Assembly (NCBI GenBank): GCA_947474395.1 | Contig: CANJID010000006.1 | Location: 1 to 64,000, forward strand | Source: Caulobacterales bacterium | GTDB taxonomy: Bacteria > Pseudomonadota > Alphaproteobacteria > Caulobacterales > Caulobacteraceae | Reading direction: 5' to 3' | DNA length: 64,000 nt | Part shown: positions 53,956 through 62,993 of the stretch, in pieces | Layout: the number at the start of each line of letters is the position of its first letter | Position numbering within the stretch: position 1 is the stretch's first letter | The notes under the pieces: generated by a model | What the model saw: only the letters and a program-made list of their open reading frames with translations | What the model was told of the DNA's origin: nothing | The model's database searches: none | Program-made: the position numbers and the translations under genes

Positions 53956-54830
53956 CAATTCGCTCCCACATCGACCAGCAGCCGCGCCGCCGCCATGACC
54001 ATGGCCGCGAACATCACGCCGTCTACACGGTCCAAGAGGCCGCCATGGCCTGGAATCAATTGTCCGGAGTCCTTTACCCCGAACCGGCGCTTGAGCATCG
54101 ACTCCCAGAGGTCGCCGGCCATCACGGCCAGGGCGGCGACGAAGCCGATGGGCACGGCCCAGGCCACGGGCGGGCCCCCGGGCAAGGGGCGCCACAAGGA
54201 ATAGACGACCGCGGCGGCGACCCCCGCGATCAGGCCGACGATGAAGCCGGACCAGGTCTTCTTCGGAGAAACCCGCGGCCAGAGCTTGGGGCCCTTGAGA
54301 ATGGTCCCGGCCGCGAAGGCCGCGCTGTCGGCGGCCCAGGCGACCGACAGAAGGGCGGCGACCCAGCCGCGCCCCTCATGGCCGCTGTGCAGCCACTCGA
54401 TGGCGACCGCCGGGGCGCCGATGTAGAGCACCCCGAAGGCCTCATCCATCGGACGTTCGGCGACGCCCCGCAGGCGGGCGATCAACGCCGCCGCCAGCGC
54501 GCCCAGGGGCAGCAACAGCCAGGCCAGCTCCATGTGGCCCAGCCCGGGCGCAATGAGGAAGTCCAGCTTCACCGCCACGAGCGCCACGCCGACGGCGCCG
54601 AAGATCGGGGCCGCCGCACGGATCGGCGCGTGGGGCGCCGACATCAGCGCCCATTCGCGGGCGAGCAGTCCCACGGCCGCGAGCATGAGGGCCAGGAACA
54701 GCCACTCTCCGATCCAGACAGCCAGCAGCACCACCGGAATCAGGATGGCCGCGGACAGGGCCCGCAGCTTCAGATTGGAATAGTCGAAGCTAGCCGGCGG
54801 CGCGGACATCGTCGACGTCGGCTCCGCCAT
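53955..54830 (-). CDS. cdsA: Phosphatidate cytidylyltransferase
   Basis: CdsA activates phosphatidate to CDP-diacylglycerol for phospholipid synthesis. The 291-residue integral membrane protein has about eight helices and the family signature near the C-terminus: [18 protein letters not shown], preceded by VSPKKTWSG. The start is uncertain: I use the ATG at 54830 ([12 protein letters not shown]); a GTG at 54842 and an ATG at 54809 are also in frame. In all cases it overlaps the 3' end of uppS. Confidence 0.93.
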   Translation of the reverse strand: MAEPTSTMSAPPASFDYSNLKLRALSAAILIPVVLLAVWIGEWLFLALMLAAVGLLAREWALMSAPHAPIRAAAPIFGAVGVALVAVKLDFLIAPGLGHMELAWLLLPLGALAAALIARLRGVAERPMDEAFGVLYIGAPAVAIEWLHSGHEGRGWVAALLSVAWAADSAAFAAGTILKGPKLWPRVSPKKTWSGFIVGLIAGVAAAVVYSLWRPLPGGPPVAWAVPIGFVAALAVMAGDLWESMLKRRFGVKDSGQLIPGHGGLLDRVDGVMFAAMVMAAARLLVDVGAN

Positions 54831-55554
54831 AGCGCCGCTCACGGGCCAGGAACTCGTCCATGGCGGCCTTCAGGTGCTCAGGGCCATAGTCGGGCCACAG
54901 GACATCCTGGAAAACCAGCTCGGCATAGGCGGCCTCCCACAGGAGGAAGTTGGACAGGCGCCGCTCGCCCGAGGTGCGGATGATCAGGTCCGGGGGCGGA
55001 CCGGCGGCGGTGGACAGAAATCGTTCGAACCCGGCCTCGTCGGCGGCGTCCGGAGACACCTCCCCGGCGATGGCGGCGCGGGCGTAGGCCCGGGCGGCGC
55101 AGGCGATGTCCGCCCTGCCCCCGTAGTTGAAGGCGACCTGCAGGTTGAAGCGCTCATTGAAGCGGGTTCGGGCTTCCGCCCGCTCGATCACCGCCAGGAT
55201 ATCGGGGGCGAGGTCGTCGCGCCGGCCGATCACCCTGATACGCACGCCCTCGGCCTCCAGCCGGTCGAGGTCGGAGGCGACATAGCGCTTCAAGAGGGCC
55301 ATCAGCTCGGACACTTCCGAGACCGGGCGGCGCCAGTTCTCGGTGGAGAAGCCGAACACGGTCAGCCACTGGATCCCCAGCTCGGGAGCGGCCTCGACGG
55401 TGCGTTTCAGGGCGTTGACCCCGGCCTGGTGGCCGAGGGTGCGCGGCAGGCCGCGGCTCTTCGCCCAACGGCCGTTGCCGTCCATGATGATGGCGACGTG
55501 GCGGGCGGCGTTGGCGGACGCCGTCGGGCTATTCAGCCCCAAAATCGGCGACAT
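54790..55554 (-). CDS. uppS: Undecaprenyl diphosphate synthase (cis-prenyltransferase)
   Basis: UppS adds isopentenyl units in cis to farnesyl diphosphate and makes the C55 carrier for peptidoglycan and O-antigen. The 254-residue protein has HVAIIMDGNGRWAKSRGLPR with the catalytic aspartate, VFGFSTENWRRP, and the C-terminal DLIIRTSGERRLSNFLLW and AYAELVFQDVLWPD motifs. The ATG at 55554 follows GGGAG; a GTG at 55578 would add 8 residues. It lies between frr and cdsA. Confidence 0.95.
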   Translation of the reverse strand: MSPILGLNSPTASANAARHVAIIMDGNGRWAKSRGLPRTLGHQAGVNALKRTVEAAPELGIQWLTVFGFSTENWRRPVSEVSELMALLKRYVASDLDRLEAEGVRIRVIGRRDDLAPDILAVIERAEARTRFNERFNLQVAFNYGGRADIACAARAYARAAIAGEVSPDAADEAGFERFLSTAAGPPPDLIIRTSGERRLSNFLLWEAAYAELVFQDVLWPDYGPEHLKAAMDEFLARERRYGGADVDDVRAAG

Positions 55555-55588
55555 AACGCCCGCTCCCTCCCCGTCCACCGGAGATCAT

Positions 55589-56152
55589 TCAAACCTGCAT
55601 GATCTCATGCTCTTTGGTTTTCAAGGCCTCGTCGATGCGCTTGATGGCCCCATCGGTGGCCTTCTGCACCTCTTCGCCGAGCTTCTTGTGGTCATCCTCC
55701 GAGATGACGTGATCCTTCTCGAGCTTCTTCAGCTCCTCCATCCCCTCGCGGCGGACATTACGGACCGCGATGCGCTGCTGCTCGGCGTACTTTCCGGCGA
55801 GCTTGACCAGGTCCTTGCGGCGATCCTCGGTCAGGGCCGGGACGGGCACGCGCAGGTTCTGGCCGTCGGTGATCGGATTGAGGCCGATGCCGGCGTTGCG
55901 GATGGCCTTCTCGACGGCGATCACCAGGGCCTTGTCCCAGACGTTGACGGTGATCATCCGCGGCTCGGGGACGGTGATCCCCGCCACCTGGTTCAGGGGC
56001 ATGGACGAGCCGTAGGCGTCCACGTGGATGGGCTCCAAGAGGCTCGCCGAGGCGCGCCCGGTGCGCAGGCCCGAAAACTCGGCCAGCAGGGCCTGGACGG
56101 CCTTGTCCATGCGGACGGAGAACTTCGACAGGTCGGCGTTGGCTTGGCTCAT
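55589..56152 (-). CDS. frr: Ribosome recycling factor
   Basis: Frr splits post-termination ribosomes together with EF-G. The 187-residue protein has the expected coiled stem and hinge: [40 protein letters not shown], and the C-terminal [16 protein letters not shown]. It follows pyrH after 4 bases on the same strand. Confidence 0.97.
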   Translation of the reverse strand: MSQANADLSKFSVRMDKAVQALLAEFSGLRTGRASASLLEPIHVDAYGSSMPLNQVAGITVPEPRMITVNVWDKALVIAVEKAIRNAGIGLNPITDGQNLRVPVPALTEDRRKDLVKLAGKYAEQQRIAVRNVRREGMEELKKLEKDHVISEDDHKKLGEEVQKATDGAIKRIDEALKTKEHEIMQV

Positions 56153-56156
56153 GATC

Positions 56157-56915
56157 TCAAGACCTTGTCGTTTCGGAGGTGTCCTCCGAGATCACCGTGT
56201 GCACGCCGGTCCCGTTCAGAACGTCCAGAAGGGCGCCTGGACGGCGGATCGAGAACACGACGATCGGTATGGCGTTTTCGCGCATCAGGCTGATCGCCGA
56301 GGCGTCCATCACCTTAAGGTCCTTGGAGAGAACCTCAAGGTAGCTGAGGTGGGGGAAGCGGGTAGCCTCGGGGTTGCGCTTGGGGTCGGCGGTGTAGACC
56401 CCGTCGACGCTGGTGCCCTTCAGCAGGGCGTCGCAGCCCATCTCGGCGGCGCGCAGGGCTGCGGCGGTGTCGGTGGTGAAGAACGGATTGCCGGTGCCGG
56501 CGGCGAAGATCACCACCCTGCCCTTCTCCAGGTGCCGCATGGCGCGGCGGCGGATGTAGGGCTCGCAGATGGTGTCCATGCGGATGGCCGACTGCACCCG
56601 TGTGTCGACCCCTTGCGCCTCAAGGGCGTTCTGCATGGCCAGCGCGTTCATCACCGTCGCCAGCATGCCCATGTAGTCGGCGCTGGCCCGCTCCATGCCC
56701 TTGGCGGCGGTCGACAGGCCCCGGAAGATGTTGCCCCCGCCGATGACGAGGCAGAGCTGTACGCCGGTGCGGGCGATCACCGCGATGTCGCGCGCCACGG
56801 CTTCGACCGTTTGCATGTCGATGCCGTAGGGGGAATCCCCCATCAGCACCTCGCCGGAGACCTTGAGCAGGACCTTGCGGTAGCGCAGGCCGGTCGGTGC
56901 TCCCTCGCGCGTCAT
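56157..56915 (-). CDS. pyrH: UMP kinase
   Basis: PyrH phosphorylates UMP to UDP; bacterial UMP kinases are hexamers regulated by GTP and UTP. The 252-residue amino-acid-kinase-fold protein starts [16 protein letters not shown] and has [32 protein letters not shown] and [20 protein letters not shown]. The ATG at 56915 begins the family's usual N-terminus; the longer frame from 56996 is unlikely. Confidence 0.96.
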   Translation of the reverse strand: MTREGAPTGLRYRKVLLKVSGEVLMGDSPYGIDMQTVEAVARDIAVIARTGVQLCLVIGGGNIFRGLSTAAKGMERASADYMGMLATVMNALAMQNALEAQGVDTRVQSAIRMDTICEPYIRRRAMRHLEKGRVVIFAAGTGNPFFTTDTAAALRAAEMGCDALLKGTSVDGVYTADPKRNPEATRFPHLSYLEVLSKDLKVMDASAISLMRENAIPIVVFSIRRPGALLDVLNGTGVHTVISEDTSETTRS

Positions 56916-57048
56916 GTCTCTGGGCGTCCTTTGGAGGATTCTTGGGAAACGGGGATTCGCGAGCGCCGAGCATAGCCGAATATGCGAACGGCGCACCTTT
57001 CGGCGCGCCGCTCGTTCAGTTCAATCGGGCAGTTCAATCAGCCCTGGA

Positions 57049-57966
57049 TCAGGCCTGGCCGGTCATCGCCGCGACCTCGGCCGCGAAGTCGCCTTCGGGG
57101 CCCTTTTCCACGCCCTCGCCGAGGGCCAGCCGCACGAAGCCGGTCAGGGCGACCGGTGTCCCCAGTGCTTTGGACTGTTCGGCAAGAAGCGCCTCGATCG
57201 TCTGGTCGGGGTTCATGACGAAGGCCTGCTTCAGGAGCACGACTTCCTCGTAGAACTTGCGCAGACGCCCCTCGACCATCTTCTCGATCACCGCGGGCGG
57301 CTTGCCGGAATCGGCGGCCTGCTCGACCAGGATCGCCCGCTCCCGCTCCACCGCCGCCGGGTCGAGGTCGTCGACCGAGAGGGACTGGGGCGAGGTCGCC
57401 GCGATGTGCATGCCGATCTTGCGGCCGAGCTCGGTGAGCTGGGCCTTGTCGCCCGCAGAGGCGAGCGCGACCAGCACGCCGATCTTGCCGAGACCCGGCG
57501 CGACCGCGTTGTGGACATAGGCCGCAACCACGCCTTCGGGCACGACGAAACGAGCCGCGCGACGCACCATCATGTTCTCGCCGATGGTGGCGATCAGGTT
57601 GGTGATCTTGTCGGCCATGGCCGCGGCCACGGCGTCGGCGCCTTCGTTGTCGAGACCCGCCTGGGCGGCTTCGCGAGCGGCGTTCTGGAACGTGTCGTTG
57701 CGAGCCACGAAGTCGGTCTCGGCGTTCAGCTCGACCACAGCGCCGGTCATGCCGGCGCCGTCGTCGCGCAGGGCCGTGGCCACGAGGCCTTCACTGGCGA
57801 CGCGGTCGGCCTTCTTGGCCGCCTTGGACAGACCCTTGGCGCGCAGCCAGTCCATCGAGGCTTCCATATCGCCGTCGTTTTCGACCAGCGCCCTCTTGCA
57901 GTCCATCATCCCGACGCCGGACTTGTCGCGCAGTTCCTTTACGAGGCCAGCCGTGATTTCGGCCAT
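57049..57966 (-). CDS. tsf: Elongation factor Ts
   Basis: EF-Ts exchanges GDP for GTP on EF-Tu. The 305-residue protein has the N-terminal UBA-like region ([20 protein letters not shown]), the characteristic [14 protein letters not shown], and the terminal dimerisation part. It follows rpsB and precedes pyrH, the order found in most bacteria. Confidence 0.97.
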   Translation of the reverse strand: MAEITAGLVKELRDKSGVGMMDCKRALVENDGDMEASMDWLRAKGLSKAAKKADRVASEGLVATALRDDGAGMTGAVVELNAETDFVARNDTFQNAAREAAQAGLDNEGADAVAAAMADKITNLIATIGENMMVRRAARFVVPEGVVAAYVHNAVAPGLGKIGVLVALASAGDKAQLTELGRKIGMHIAATSPQSLSVDDLDPAAVERERAILVEQAADSGKPPAVIEKMVEGRLRKFYEEVVLLKQAFVMNPDQTIEALLAEQSKALGTPVALTGFVRLALGEGVEKGPEGDFAAEVAAMTGQA

Positions 57967-58047
57967 GGCTTCACCCTCCGATCAAAGTTCGTGACTGATC
58001 CGCCCGCATAGGCGGATCCCATTGCAATCCCGCGACGAGAGGAGCGC

Positions 58048-59046
58048 CTACTCGGCGTTCGCCTCGACGGGCTCGGTCGTTTCCACCGCGGCTTCGGCGG
58101 CAGGCGCCTCGGCTTCGGGCTCGGCGGCAGCCGGTTCCGCAGCGGCTTCGGCAGCCGGTTCCGGGGCGGCTTCGGCAGGCGCCGCTTCCGCTTCGGGCTC
58201 GGCGGCCGCTTCCAGTTCGGCGGCGACCGCGGCCGCTTCAGGCTCGGCCATCACCGGCTCCGGCGCGGGCTTCGGCTTGGCGGCCCGGGCTTCCTTGGCC
58301 AGCACCGGTTCGACCGGCGGGGCTTCCATGGCGCCGATGTCCACGCCCTGGGCCGACTGGCCGGCGGCGAGACCATCGAGGACGCTGTCGGCCACCAGGT
58401 CGCAGTAGAGCTGCAGGGCGCGGGCCGCGTCGTCGTTGCCGGGCACCGGATAGGTGATGCCGTCCGGGTTGGAGTTGGTGTCCAGGATGGCGATCACCGG
58501 GATGTTCAGCTTCCGGGCTTCCTGGATCGCGATCGACTCCTTGTTGGTGTCGATCACGAACATCAGGTCGGGGATGCCGCCCATGTCCTTGATACCGCCC
58601 AGGGACAGCTCCAGCTTTTCCCGTTCGCGGGTCAGCTGCAGCAGCTCCTTCTTGGTCCGGCCTTCGCCGCCGCCGTCCAGCACGGTTTCCAGCTCGCGCA
58701 GACGATTGATCGACCCCGAGATGGTGCGCCAGTTGGTGAGGGTGCCGCCGAGCCAGCGGTGGTTCACATAGTACTGCGCGCAGCGCTTGGCCGCCGTGGC
58801 CACCGGCTCCGAAGCCTGACGCTTGGTGCCGACGAAGAGCACGCGACCGCCCGCCGCGCCGACCTCTCGAACCTTGAGCAGGGCCTGGTGCAGCAGCGGA
58901 ATGGACTGCGACAGATCGATGATGTGGATGTTGGACCGCGAGCCGAAGATGTAGCGGTCCATCTTCGGGTTCCAGCGGTGAGTCTGGTGACCGAAGTGCG
59001 CGCCAGCTTCCAGAAGCTGACGCATGGAGAATTCAGGGAGCGCCAT
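58048..59046 (-). CDS. rpsB: Ribosomal protein S2 with long acidic Ala/Glu-rich tail
   Basis: The first about 250 residues are a normal S2: [70 protein letters not shown] and [20 protein letters not shown]. The protein then runs about 80 residues further as a low-complexity tail rich in Ala, Glu and Pro, ending EPVEANAE. Extended S2 tails occur in several alphaproteobacteria. The ATG at 59046 gives the family's usual start. It is the first gene of the rpsB-to-lpxB array, with about 175 bases upstream for its promoter. Confidence 0.96.
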   Translation of the reverse strand: MALPEFSMRQLLEAGAHFGHQTHRWNPKMDRYIFGSRSNIHIIDLSQSIPLLHQALLKVREVGAAGGRVLFVGTKRQASEPVATAAKRCAQYYVNHRWLGGTLTNWRTISGSINRLRELETVLDGGGEGRTKKELLQLTREREKLELSLGGIKDMGGIPDLMFVIDTNKESIAIQEARKLNIPVIAILDTNSNPDGITYPVPGNDDAARALQLYCDLVADSVLDGLAAGQSAQGVDIGAMEAPPVEPVLAKEARAAKPKPAPEPVMAEPEAAAVAAELEAAAEPEAEAAPAEAAPEPAAEAAAEPAAAEPEAEAPAAEAAVETTEPVEANAE

Positions 59047-59220
59047 GGTGTTCTTTGCCTTTCCCGGTTGAACCACCGCAGACCAAACCCCTCCTTGGAG
59101 AGGACCGGAACGGAAACGCGCCGGGATTGACCGGTACGCCGCCGAACGCCTGCGTGCGAAGTGGCGGGGGAGATAGGCGGTTAGGGGCGCAAATGCAAGG
59201 GTTGAGGCTGGCGGACGCCC

Positions 59221-59694
59221 CTAAGCGACGATCGCCGCCGTCCGGGCGTCTAAAGCCTTCACCGCATCCTTCGGGTCCAGCCTCACCTGCAGGCCGCGCT
59301 GGCCGCCGTTGATGAAGACGAGGGGGTGGGCCAGGGCCGCCGCCTCCACCACCGTCGGGACACGGCGCTTCTGGCCGAAGGGGCTGACGCCGCCGATGAC
59401 GTAGCCGGTCAGGCGCTCGGCGTCGGCGGGCTTGAGCATGGCCGCCGCTTTTCCTGAGAAGGCGCGCGCCAGGGCCTTCATGCTGACCTCCCGGTCGGAG
59501 GGGAGCACCACGCAGACCGGCTTGCCGTCCACCTCGGCCATCAGGGTCTTGAGAACCGCCTCGGGCGAAACGCCGAGGGCCTGCGCCGCCTGCAGTCCGA
59601 TCTTCGGGGCGTCAGGATCGTAGTCGTAGGTGTGGACGCTGAAGGGCACGCCGGCCTGCTGCAGCGCCAGGGTCGCGCGGGTGGTCCTGGACAT
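59221..59694 (-). CDS. ybaK: YbaK/EbsC-family Cys-tRNA(Pro) deacylase
   Basis: A 157-residue YbaK-family editing protein, which removes cysteine wrongly attached to tRNA-Pro. It has VPFSVHTYDYDPDAP, the conserved lysine in ALGVSPEAVLKTLMAEV, CVVLPSDREVSMKALARA and GYVIGGVSPFGQKRRVPTVV. The ATG at 59694 is the first plausible start. It is near, but not clearly part of, the translation genes that run from rpsB. Confidence 0.93.
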   Translation of the reverse strand: MSRTTRATLALQQAGVPFSVHTYDYDPDAPKIGLQAAQALGVSPEAVLKTLMAEVDGKPVCVVLPSDREVSMKALARAFSGKAAAMLKPADAERLTGYVIGGVSPFGQKRRVPTVVEAAALAHPLVFINGGQRGLQVRLDPKDAVKALDARTAAIVA

Positions 59695-59902
59695 GGAGCC
59701 AAGATAGCGGCGCTCCGGCCGGTTCGCGAACAGCCAAGACCGCCCGCGCCTTGGTTGCGCGGCGGTGAACCGGCTCCCCACGCGGCGGCTCAAGAACTTT
59801 CACGAAATCCGACTCGACCGCGACGGGCGGCGCCACCCTGCGACGTGGAACAACCGCGAACTTAACAATGGAAATGTCGCCCGGGGGGGCGCTCGGCGAT
59901 CA

Positions 59903-60226
59903 ATGACAACCCTGTACCGTAGCGTGTCTTCCAAGCTGCCCGCCGAGTTGCGCCGGGCCGCCGGTTCGCTGATCGAGTTCTCCGAACGCCGTAACCGCAA
60001 GCAGCCGCCGATCGCAATGCAGCGGATCACCATGGTGATCTTCGCGGCCTGGCTGCGCGAGCAGGACCAGGAGGCGACGGGCATCGCCGCCAAGGAGTGG
60101 ATCGACGCCGTGGAGAGCGCCGCCCAGTGCGCCAGGGCGCTGACGCCGCCGCAGGTGCAGGCGCTCCAGGCGACGCTGGTCGAATATTCCGAGCGCGACG
60201 AGTCGGGCCCGGCCCCGTCAGGCTGA
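59903..60226 (+). CDS. Small helical protein, unknown
   Basis: A 107-residue, mostly helical protein without signal or membrane segment. It reads YRSVSSKLPAELRRAAGSLI, then IAMQRITMVIFAAWLREQDQ, and ends in an acidic, proline-containing tail. I recognise no family. The ATG at 59903 is the first start consistent with protein-like composition; the frame upstream from 59765 is not. It shares its orientation with the next small gene. Confidence 0.5.
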   Translation: MTTLYRSVSSKLPAELRRAAGSLIEFSERRNRKQPPIAMQRITMVIFAAWLREQDQEATGIAAKEWIDAVESAAQCARALTPPQVQALQATLVEYSERDESGPAPSG

Positions 60227-60301
60227 CGCTTCCGTAACGCCGCGGTTCAGCCGTCCTTCATCCGTCATGGGCCATGGTCCGTTTCGTGAAGGAAGGTTGT
60301 C

Positions 60302-60592
60302 ATGCGCTCGAAACCGCACACTGGACCCAAGACCTACGACGCGACCCCGCAGATGTTCGAGGCGCTGATCGAGGTCGCCATGGATGAGGCCTCCGACGAG
60401 GAAGCCGCCGAGGTCGCCCTGCGCGGGGTCCGGGCCGTGCTGGAGGCCGTCGACCAGGCTCGCCGGATCGGCACGAACGTCGCCTTGCCGCCACCGACCT
60501 ATGACGCGCACGGCATCGTCTGGGCCCCTCGCCTCGCCGACTATCCGGACGCGTCCGACCAGGAATTCTGGGTCGTGCAGACCATCCACTAG
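60302..60592 (+). CDS. Small protein, unknown
   Basis: A 96-residue protein. It has a helical, acidic middle (MFEALIEVAMDEASDEEAAE, VALRGVRAVLEAVDQARRIG) and a terminal part with YDAHGIVWAPRLADYPDA. I recognise no family. The ATG at 60302 follows GAAGGAAGG, a good ribosome site. It converges with the TfoX-N gene, whose stop is 6 bases away. Confidence 0.55.
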   Translation: MRSKPHTGPKTYDATPQMFEALIEVAMDEASDEEAAEVALRGVRAVLEAVDQARRIGTNVALPPPTYDAHGIVWAPRLADYPDASDQEFWVVQTIH

Positions 60593-60598
60593 GGCCGT

Positions 60599-60964
60599 CT
60601 AGACCCGCTTCTTTTTCGGCTTGGCCGCCGCCTTGGCCCGCGCCACCGCGAGCGCCTTGCGCGCCCAGGCCACCGCCTCGTCCGGCTCGTCCAGCGCCGC
60701 CTCCGGCATCCGCCAGTAGCCCATGTCGATGGCCTGGCCCGCGCGGGCGCCGTGGCCCGGGACGTAAGAGAAGGGCGTGGAGCCGGCCTCCGCCAGCTCG
60801 GCCTTCAGGGCCTCGTCGGTCTTTATGTAGAGAACGTCCTCGTCGATCAGGGCGAACATGACCGCGTCCGCATAGACCCCTGCCCCGCCGAACATGCGCC
60901 GGATCGAGACCGGACCGAGGCCCTCCAGCAGTTCGGTGACGAAGGCGGCGAAGCCCGGGCTCAC
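60599..60964 (-). CDS. TfoX N-terminal domain protein
   Basis: A 121-residue protein that is essentially the TfoX-N/Sxy domain: GPVSIRRMFGGAGVYADAVM, ALIDEDVLYIKTDEA, FSYVPGHGARAGQAIDMGYW, followed by a basic lysine-rich end. Full TfoX/Sxy proteins control competence with CRP; the N-terminal-only proteins of alphaproteobacteria have no settled role. It is 3 bases downstream of sufA in the same direction, so it is probably the last gene of the suf transcript. Confidence 0.85.
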   Translation of the reverse strand: MSPGFAAFVTELLEGLGPVSIRRMFGGAGVYADAVMFALIDEDVLYIKTDEALKAELAEAGSTPFSYVPGHGARAGQAIDMGYWRMPEAALDEPDEAVAWARKALAVARAKAAAKPKKKRV

Positions 60965-60967
60965 GGC

Positions 60968-61360
60968 CTACTCGGCGGCCGCGGCCGGGATGATGGTGAC
61001 GCTCTCGCCGCAGCCGCAGGCGTCGGTCTCGTTCGGGTTCCTGAACACGAACTTGGAGGCGAGCCGGGTGGTCTCGTAGTCGATCTCGGTGCCGATCAGG
61101 AACAGCACCGCCTTGGGATCGACCAGGATGACGACGCCCTTGTCCTCGACCACCTCGTCGAGGGGGCCGGCGGCTTCCGCATATTCCATGACGTATTCCT
61201 GGCCGGCGCAGCCGCCGTTCTTCACCCCGACGCGCAGGCCCGCGTAGGGCTTTTCGGCCCGGTCCATGATCTCGCGCACGCGCGCCGCCGCGCTGTCGGA
61301 CAGGGTCACGACCTTGGGACGGGGGCGACGGACGCGGGCGGTGGGGACGATGGTTTCCAT
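60968..61360 (-). CDS. sufA: SufA/HesB-type iron-sulfur carrier
   Basis: An A-type Fe-S carrier of 130 residues. The three cluster-binding cysteines are in GGCAGQEYVM and at the end in ACGCGESVTI. The family motifs TLSDSAAARVREIM and LFLIGTEIDYE are also present. It receives clusters from the SufBCD scaffold and passes them to target proteins. Its start shares one base with the sufT stop. Confidence 0.93.
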   Translation of the reverse strand: METIVPTARVRRPRPKVVTLSDSAAARVREIMDRAEKPYAGLRVGVKNGGCAGQEYVMEYAEAAGPLDEVVEDKGVVILVDPKAVLFLIGTEIDYETTRLASKFVFRNPNETDACGCGESVTIIPAAAAE

Positions 61361-61737
61361 CAGAACATGTTCAACTGAAGCTTGGCCTCGTCGGACATCT
61401 TGTCCGAGGTCCAGGGGGGATCGAACACCAGGTTGACGGTGCAGGACTTCAAGCCGGGTATCTCCAGCACGGCGTCGCGCACCCAGTCGGGCATCTCGCC
61501 GGCGACTGGGCAGCCCGGCGCGGTCAGGGTCATGTCGATGACCACGTCCTTGTCGTCGGAGACGTCGACTTTGTAGATGAGCCCCAGCTCATAGATGTCG
61601 ACCGGGATCTCGGGGTCGTAGACCGTCTTGAGCCGCTCGATCAGGGAATCGGTCAGCCGGTCGAGCTCCTCCTGGCTGAGCGCCGGAGTGTCCGAGACGG
61701 GGGCCGCCTGGGCGGCGTTGAGGCCTGAATCGTCCAT
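61360..61737 (-). CDS. sufT: SufT (MIP18/DUF59-family) Fe-S assembly protein
   Basis: A 125-residue protein of the MIP18/DUF59 family, with LKTVYDPEIPVDIYELGLIY, the cysteine-containing MTLTAPGCPVAGEMPDWV and VNLVFDPPWTSDKMSDEAK. SufT proteins help Fe-S cluster maturation and are commonly coded in suf operons. It is coupled on both sides: its start shares a base with the sufS stop and its stop with the sufA start. Confidence 0.93.
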   Translation of the reverse strand: MDDSGLNAAQAAPVSDTPALSQEELDRLTDSLIERLKTVYDPEIPVDIYELGLIYKVDVSDDKDVVIDMTLTAPGCPVAGEMPDWVRDAVLEIPGLKSCTVNLVFDPPWTSDKMSDEAKLQLNMF

Positions 61738-62993
61738 CAGCTGAAGAAACTCTTGGCTTTGAGAAGGGCGTCCACGAACGCGTCCGCCTCCTCCAGGGTG
61801 TTATATAGGGCGAAGGATGCGCGGGCGCTCGATGACACACCGAAGCGGCGCATCAGGGGCTCGGCGCAGTGGGTTCCGGCCCGCACGGCGACCCCGTAAC
61901 GGTCCAGTATCTGGGCGACGTCGTGGGCGTGGGCGCCTTCGACGGTGAACGCCAGGATCGCGCCCTTGCCCGGCGCCGTGCCCAGCATGCGCAGCCAATC
62001 CACCCCTTCCAGCCCGGCGACGGCGCGGTCGTAAAGCGCCTGCTCGTGGGCCTCCACGGCCTCGCGGTCGAGGGTCTCCAGCCAGTCGATGGCGGCGCCC
62101 AGGCCGATGGCTTCCAGGATGGGCGGGGTGCCCGCCTCGAACCGGTGAGGCGGATCCGCATAGGTGATCAGGTCCTGGGAGACCACGCCGATCATCTCCC
62201 CGCCCCCCTGGTACGGCGCGAGCGACGCGAGCCGCTCAGGCTTGCCGTAGAGCACGCCGATTCCGGTGGGGCCGTACAGCTTGTGGCCGGAGAAGACGTA
62301 AAAGTCGCAGCCCAGGGCCTGGACGTCGATCGGCCGGTGCACCACCGCCTGGGCTCCGTCCAGCAGCACGATCGCCCCCGCCGCGTGCGCCGCCTCGACC
62401 ACCGCGCGCACGTCGGTGATCGAGCCGGTGACGTTGGACATGTGGGTCAGGGCCACGACGCGGGTCTTGGGGCCCAGGAGGGCGCGATAGGCGTCGAGGT
62501 CCAGCGCCCCCTCGTCGGTGACCGGGACGAAGCGCAGGACCACGCCCTTGCGCTCGCGCAGGAAGTGCCAGGGCACCAGGTTGGCGTGGTGCTCCATCTC
62601 CGAGACGACGATCTCGTCCCCGGCGTTCAGCGTCAGGCCGATGGAGGCGGCCACGAGGTTGATCGCCTCGGTCGCGCCCTTGGTGAAGACGATGGCCTCG
62701 CGGTTTTCCGCATGGATGAACCGGGCGACGCTTTCACGCGCCTTTTCAAAGGCGTCGGTGGTCTCGTTGGCCAGGGTGTGCAGGCCACGGTGCACGTTCG
62801 AATAGGAGTGCTCCATGGAATGGATCATGGCGTCGATCACCGCCCGCGGCTTCTGGGCCGAGGCGGCGCTGTCCAGATAGACCAGCGGCTTGCCGTTGAT
62901 CTCGCGCTTGAGGATCGGGAACTGCTCCCGGACCGCGGCGACGTCGAAGGCGGGGGTCACGGGGCTTCCAGAGACAATCACGGGCGCATTCAT
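61737..62993 (-). CDS. sufS: SufS cysteine desulfurase
   Basis: SufS takes sulfur from cysteine, using pyridoxal phosphate, and hands it to the Fe-S scaffold. The 418-residue protein has NVHRGLHTLANETTDAFE, VSEMEHHANLVPWHFL, the lysine that binds the cofactor in FSGHKLYGPTGIGVLYG, and the active cysteine in RAGTHCAEPLMRRFG. It starts within the last 4 bases of sufD. SufE is not in the window. Confidence 0.95.
   Translation of the reverse strand: MNAPVIVSGSPVTPAFDVAAVREQFPILKREINGKPLVYLDSAASAQKPRAVIDAMIHSMEHSYSNVHRGLHTLANETTDAFEKARESVARFIHAENREAIVFTKGATEAINLVAASIGLTLNAGDEIVVSEMEHHANLVPWHFLRERKGVVLRFVPVTDEGALDLDAYRALLGPKTRVVALTHMSNVTGSITDVRAVVEAAHAAGAIVLLDGAQAVVHRPIDVQALGCDFYVFSGHKLYGPTGIGVLYGKPERLASLAPYQGGGEMIGVVSQDLITYADPPHRFEAGTPPILEAIGLGAAIDWLETLDREAVEAHEQALYDRAVAGLEGVDWLRMLGTAPGKGAILAFTVEGAHAHDVAQILDRYGVAVRAGTHCAEPLMRRFGVSSSARASFALYNTLEEADAFVDALLKAKSFFS

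Noticed and set aside
58022-58408. Ser/Ala-rich plus-strand frame
   Set aside because: It is the complement of the repetitive Ala/Glu tail of rpsB, not a separate gene.
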